64,000 nucleotides of DNA from Gemmatimonadaceae bacterium (GTDB taxonomy: Bacteria; Gemmatimonadota; Gemmatimonadetes; Gemmatimonadales; Gemmatimonadaceae), in NCBI GenBank assembly GCA_019637355.1, contig JAHBVT010000001.1, positions 2,015,192 to 2,079,191 of the forward strand, written 5' to 3'. A model generated the notes under the pieces. The model saw only the letters and a program-made list of their open reading frames with translations. It was not told the origin of the DNA and searched no databases. The position numbers were made by a program, and so were the translations under genes. Shown one piece after another: positions 61,391 through 64,000 of the stretch; the first letter of the stretch is position 1, and every line of letters begins with the position of its first letter.

Positions 61391-61804
61391 CTAGCCCAGC
61401 GCGGCCCGGCGCCGTTTGAGCGTCCGCACCAAGGTCGCGAGTGGCGACCTGCGCCTGAGTTCGCACTCCCAGATCACGTGCACGTGCCAGCCGGCAGCGC
61501 GGAGGAAGTAGCGGACGCGACGGTCCCGGGCCTGGTTGGCCTCGAATTTCCTTGCCCAGAACTGCGCGCGGGTCTTCGGCTTGGACGTCTGGCAACTATG
61601 CGCGTGCCAGAAGCAGCCGTGCACGAAGACCACGGTCTTGATGCGCGCGAGCACGATGTCGGGGCGCCCGGGGAGCTCGCGGTGGTGCAGGCGGAAGCGC
61701 AGGCCCGCGGCGTGGATGGCGCGGCGGACCTGCAGTTCGGGCTTGGTGTCCTTGCCGCGGATGGCAGACATTATGCGGCTGCGGACGGCGGAGACACGAG
61801 GCAA
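61391..61804 (-). CDS. vsr: very short patch repair endonuclease (Vsr)
   Basis: About 137 residues. RSRIMSAIRGKDTKPELQVRRAIHAAGLRFRLHH, then LPGRPDIVLARIKTVVFVHGCFWHAHSC and the C-terminal RVRYFLRAAGWHVHVIWECEL are the Vsr signature; the Asp in GRPDIV is the catalytic metal ligand and the His/Cys set binds zinc. Vsr nicks T:G mismatches from deaminated 5-methylcytosine. The start is uncertain: TTG at 61804 gives the usual length, ATG at 61771 a shorter one. No DNA cytosine methyltransferase is adjacent, so it is an orphan. It follows higA by 25 bases. Confidence 0.85.
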   Translation of the reverse strand: MPRVSAVRSRIMSAIRGKDTKPELQVRRAIHAAGLRFRLHHRELPGRPDIVLARIKTVVFVHGCFWHAHSCQTSKPKTRAQFWARKFEANQARDRRVRYFLRAAGWHVHVIWECELRRRSPLATLVRTLKRRRAALG

Positions 61805-61829
61805 AGGGCTGGACCAAACTGTCGAGAGC

Positions 61830-62123
61830 CTATCGCGGTCCGCGACTATGCTCGCTCGGCGGCAGGGCCTTCTTGCCCCTGAGCCTGTCCCGGACTCGCG
61901 CGAGGTCACAGTCGGCCTGCAGCCGAAGCCAAAATTCAGCCGATGGATGCTTGAGTACGACCTCCAACCTGACCGCAGTGTCCGGTGTGATCGGACGTCT
62001 TGCGTTGACAATTTCGCTCACAGTCAGCCGCGACACACCCATGGCTGCTGCAAGAGACGCCTGGCTAATCCCTCGCTCAGCAAGCACCTCGCGCAGGTGC
62101 GTCGACGCCGAGAACTGTTCCAA
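61830..62123 (-). CDS. higA: HigA-family antitoxin (XRE)
   Basis: A 97-residue DNA-binding protein. STHLREVLAERGISQASLAAAMGVSRLTVSEIVNARRPITPDTAVRLEVVLKHPSAEFWLRLQADCDLARV is the standard HigA helix-turn-helix plus tail. The TTG start was chosen because GGAGG lies five bases before it and it gives the usual HigA N-terminus; the frame is open upstream across higB. It should neutralise HigB and repress the pair. It is the second gene, after the toxin, the usual higBA order. Confidence 0.85.
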   Translation of the reverse strand: MEQFSASTHLREVLAERGISQASLAAAMGVSRLTVSEIVNARRPITPDTAVRLEVVLKHPSAEFWLRLQADCDLARVRDRLRGKKALPPSEHSRGPR

Positions 62124-62145
62124 CCCTTCCTCCCATGCTAGCTGT

Positions 62146-62415
62146 TCACATTCGGCACAAGCGAATCTCGCTTGCGCCGAGCTCCTCGATCCACGAGAAA
62201 GTAATCCACCACTTCCCTTCGACAGACAACCTGTAGCGCCCAGCATCCATCCCTTCGACGTACAAGCTCCGAAGTGATGTCAAGTCGCGTAGTCGATATG
62301 CTGCCGCCACAAGCCTGAGCTTGCGATGAGCTGGTGCCGCAACAGACCGCGGGACCGCCCTATGTGAATTCCCGGATGCTACTGTGCGCGAAATTGCGTC
62401 TGCAAATCGTCCCAT
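62146..62415 (-). CDS. higB: HigB/RelE-superfamily toxin
   Basis: An 89-residue protein. GRFADAISRTVASGNSHRAVP at the front corresponds to the first helix region of HigB, then HRKLRLVAAAYRLRDLTSL and YVEGMDAGRYRLSVEGKWWITFSW correspond to the GDR-x-G-x-YSIRINDQWRICFRW core. It is a probable ribosome-dependent mRNA interferase. Some normally conserved residues are altered (for example the Asn-Asp before the core Trp is EGK), so activity may be weakened. It lies 22 bases upstream of higA. The first 56 bases overlap the end of the upstream ORF. Confidence 0.72.
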   Translation of the reverse strand: MGRFADAISRTVASGNSHRAVPRSVAAPAHRKLRLVAAAYRLRDLTSLRSLYVEGMDAGRYRLSVEGKWWITFSWIEELGASEIRLCRM

Positions 62416-63214
62416 TGTAGGAGAACCCTCTTCGGTTGGTAGTTGAACTGTCGACCCTAGACTCGGGCACAAACTGTCCCACTACCTCTGGTGGAGGATT
62501 CCCAGTCAAAAGTGAGTGCACACGCCATAGCGACTGAGCGGTCACGTGACTGACCACCCGCTGGCGGGACGAACCGCGACCGGCGAACACACGTGTGAGT
62601 TGCCTTGCAATCGCGCTAGCAACCCTCGATGCGAAGCGAATCGCGACACGCTCGGTGTAGCCACCTGATTCACGCGACTCTTCGTGCGAGCGTCGCAGCT
62701 CGTTCAAGACCCTTACCCACAACCGCCGAAGCTGCGCAGAGGAGAGCCTTCGACCAGCGTCCGCGAAAGCCTGCTGAGCCCACGCAGACCGTGCCTTCCG
62801 GACGTCTGTGGACGCCGGCGGAATGTAGCGGCTCTCCGCCTGCCACTGAGGAACGACGCGCGTCTTCGTCGAGAACGACCAAATACTGTCGACAAACCTG
62901 CTGAAATTGCTCGACTGATCCAGTTGGCGGTCGACGACTGTAGCAATCGCCTCGTCGGGCGCCAGACTAGACACCGAGGCGTAGAGGCTGCGCAGTGTCG
63001 TCGCGTACCAGCCGAAGTCAGCCAGTGCTGTTACCGGCACGCTATGAACCAACGCCGCCGCGCATGGACGTGACACATCACGGACTCCTTGCTGGGCAAC
63101 TCCTCCCCGGTAGAAGAGCTCTGCGGAGGCGAGGCCACCCCACGAGCGCCGCGAAGCGTCATCTGGGACGGTCGTGAGTCGAATCAGATTTCGTTTCTGT
63201 CGAAGTGCGCGCAT
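62360..63214 (-). CDS. hypothetical protein in the low-GC patch
   Basis: A 284-residue reading frame with ATG start and no recognised family. The middle has protein-like character: ALADFGWYATTLRSLYASVSSLAPDEAI, SSAQLRRLWVRVLNELRRSHEES and YTERVAIRFASRVASAIARQLTRVF suggest amphipathic helices, with many Arg and Ser. No signal peptide or membrane segment. The last 19 codons overlap higB. Base composition is less GC-rich than typical for this genome, consistent with recent gain. It could be a real cargo gene or a chance frame; I lean slightly to real. Confidence 0.42.
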   Translation of the reverse strand: MRALRQKRNLIRLTTVPDDASRRSWGGLASAELFYRGGVAQQGVRDVSRPCAAALVHSVPVTALADFGWYATTLRSLYASVSSLAPDEAIATVVDRQLDQSSNFSRFVDSIWSFSTKTRVVPQWQAESRYIPPASTDVRKARSAWAQQAFADAGRRLSSAQLRRLWVRVLNELRRSHEESRESGGYTERVAIRFASRVASAIARQLTRVFAGRGSSRQRVVSHVTAQSLWRVHSLLTGNPPPEVVGQFVPESRVDSSTTNRRGFSYNGTICRRNFAHSSIREFT

Positions 63215-63324
63215 CGGGAAGAATCGGCGAAAGTCAGTGCAACGAGGGAAGTGTAATCCTCAGCATTACAACTGTCAACCAGTTTAACCCGGGCGACATC
63301 GAAGACGGCGGGAGGTACTCTTGA

Positions 63325-63390
63325 GAACGGCTTTCACGAGCAGGGCCCAGAGCGATCTCGCGCCCTGGGCCCTCGTAGATACAGCCGTTC
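63325..63390 (-). other. 66-base nested palindrome downstream of nrdJ
   Basis: Outer arms GAACGGCT (63325-63332) and AGCCGTTC (63383-63390) enclose a second stem in which ACGAG-c-AGGGCCCAG pairs with CTGGGCCCT-CGT around a short loop. On the minus strand it begins 24 bases after the nrdJ stop. No T-run follows, so it is an atypical terminator, a structured 3' end or the edge of the inserted low-GC patch. The remaining bases of the 63215-63414 gap hold nothing I can name. Confidence 0.5.
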
Positions 63391-63414
63391 AGGGTCACTC
63401 CCCTATTGCCTACC

Positions 63415-64000
63415 TCACCCGCACTCACTAAACCCGCACACGTGGCACTTCACGCAGCCCTCCGCAAACTCCAGCTGCGAGCCACAATCCGGGCAGGTCC
63501 CGATGAACGCGTCCCCGGTGTTCACGGCCTCGAACTGCATCTGCAGTCCGCCCGCCGCCGTCACCGGCTGGGCCTGCACCACCGGCGCGCCAGGCGCGCC
63601 CGGCGCCGCCAGCGTCTCGGCGGTCGTCAGGAGCTCCTGTTGCACGCCCTGCTTGGTACGCATCCAGTCCTCGAGCGCCAGGCCGATGGCGTCCGGCACG
63701 GACAGCACCTTGTTGGGGCCGAGGCCTACGGCGCGGTCGGAGGAGATGCCGCGCAACTGGCGGTGCACCTGCTGGATCGGGATGCCCGAGCGCAGGGCCA
63801 GCGAGATCATCCGGCCCATCGCCTCGGCGTCGGCCATCGCGCTGCCGCCGGCCTTGCCGAGATTGATGAACACCTCGAAGGGCTGGCCCTTGTCGTCCTC
63901 GGTGATGTGCACGAACATCGTGCCAAGCGGCGTCTCCTTGCGGATGGCCGTGGACTTGAGGACGTCGGGGCGCGAGCGCTTCTGCCGGCGCTGCAGGTTC
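63415..64000 (-). CDS. nrdJ: vitamin B12-dependent (class II) ribonucleotide reductase, C-terminal part
   Basis: The frame is open to the right edge, so about the last 195 residues are seen. RSRPDVLKSTAIRKETPLGTMFVHI, KGQPFEVFINLGKAGGSAMADAEAMGRMISLALRSGIP, HRQLRGISSDRAVGLGPNKVLSVPDAIGLALEDWM, and the terminal zinc ribbon GTCPDCGSQLEFAEGCVKCHVCGFSECG are typical of NrdJ. The C-terminal Cys pairs act as the redox shuttle that re-reduces the active site. NrdJ makes deoxyribonucleotides with adenosylcobalamin, independent of oxygen. The start and catalytic core are outside the window. Confidence 0.93.
   Translation of the reverse strand, partial: NLQRRQKRSRPDVLKSTAIRKETPLGTMFVHITEDDKGQPFEVFINLGKAGGSAMADAEAMGRMISLALRSGIPIQQVHRQLRGISSDRAVGLGPNKVLSVPDAIGLALEDWMRTKQGVQQELLTTAETLAAPGAPGAPVVQAQPVTAAGGLQMQFEAVNTGDAFIGTCPDCGSQLEFAEGCVKCHVCGFSECG

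Noticed and set aside
63215-63414. Integron attC site at the right palindrome
   Set aside because: The core motifs RYYYAAC and GTTRRRY are not placed at the ends of the stem, and no integrase gene is present.
63234-63428. 64-codon minus-strand ORF downstream of nrdJ
   Set aside because: It overlaps the nested palindrome and the nrdJ end, has no ribosome site and no recognisable similarity.

Overview
The window is high-GC, gene-dense bacterial chromosome from a Gram-negative (outer-membrane) organism. Several gene types suggest Gemmatimonadota or a close relative: an ADOP-type macrolide-exporter permease, a DUF5117-like zinc metalloprotease, many secreted or lipoprotein genes, and -10 boxes placed 6-7 bases before start codons, as in leaderless transcription. 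This taxonomic assignment is inference from gene content, not from a marker gene. No rRNA, tRNA, CRISPR array or intact insertion sequence was seen.

Layout. 1-9.2 kb: the 3' part of hrpB, a lipoprotein, then tamA-tamB and a DUF481 outer-membrane protein. 9.3-19.2 kb: hemN behind a perfect palindrome, a large metalloprotease, a SulP transporter, and a Ser/Thr kinase with TPR repeats coupled to a small secreted protein. 19.2-33.2 kb: phenylacetate (paa) catabolism. The lower-pathway operon paaG-H-I-J-Y-Z and the epoxidase genes paaA-B-C-D lie on the minus strand. They are separated by a fused 2-oxoacid dehydrogenase E1 gene and a MATE efflux gene on the plus strand. paaK and paaE are not in the window. 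A 166-bp MITE-like element sits between paaA and paaB. 33.2-39.5 kb: a hybrid sensor kinase, then the methionine operon metX-hom-metZ, controlled by a SAM-II riboswitch whose expression platform is an upstream ORF overlaid on two terminator hairpins. 39.5-61.4 kb: mostly housekeeping, secreted peptidases and hydrolases, an ABC export operon, a DUF3300 protein, a PQQ-type sugar dehydrogenase, rhomboid, prolyl oligopeptidase and PP2C. 61.4-63.4 kb: a visibly less GC-rich patch with an orphan vsr, a higBA toxin-antitoxin pair and an unrecognised ORF. 63.4 kb to the end: the 3' end of a B12-dependent ribonucleotide reductase.

How genes work together. PaaABCD would epoxidise phenylacetyl-CoA, PaaG isomerises it to the oxepin, PaaZ opens the ring and oxidises the aldehyde, PaaJ, PaaH and a hydratase run the beta-oxidation steps, and PaaI and PaaY clear stalled CoA thioesters. 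MetX, Hom and MetZ form a homoserine to homocysteine route through O-acetylhomoserine. The PP2C phosphatase and the TPR kinase could be opposing arms of Hanks-type signalling, though they are 42 kb apart.

The most notable observation is the metX leader. A SAM-II aptamer ends exactly at the AUG of a 47-codon ORF, and the first terminator stem begins immediately after that AUG. This suggests a translation-acting riboswitch turned into a transcription attenuator. Other regulatory DNA of interest: identical 14-bp promoter-proximal sequences in front of the divergent paaG and E1 genes, two GTGAC-N4-GTCAC sites of the CRP/FNR type, and a structured leader before the MATE gene. Coordinates in the MATE leader may be off by one base.
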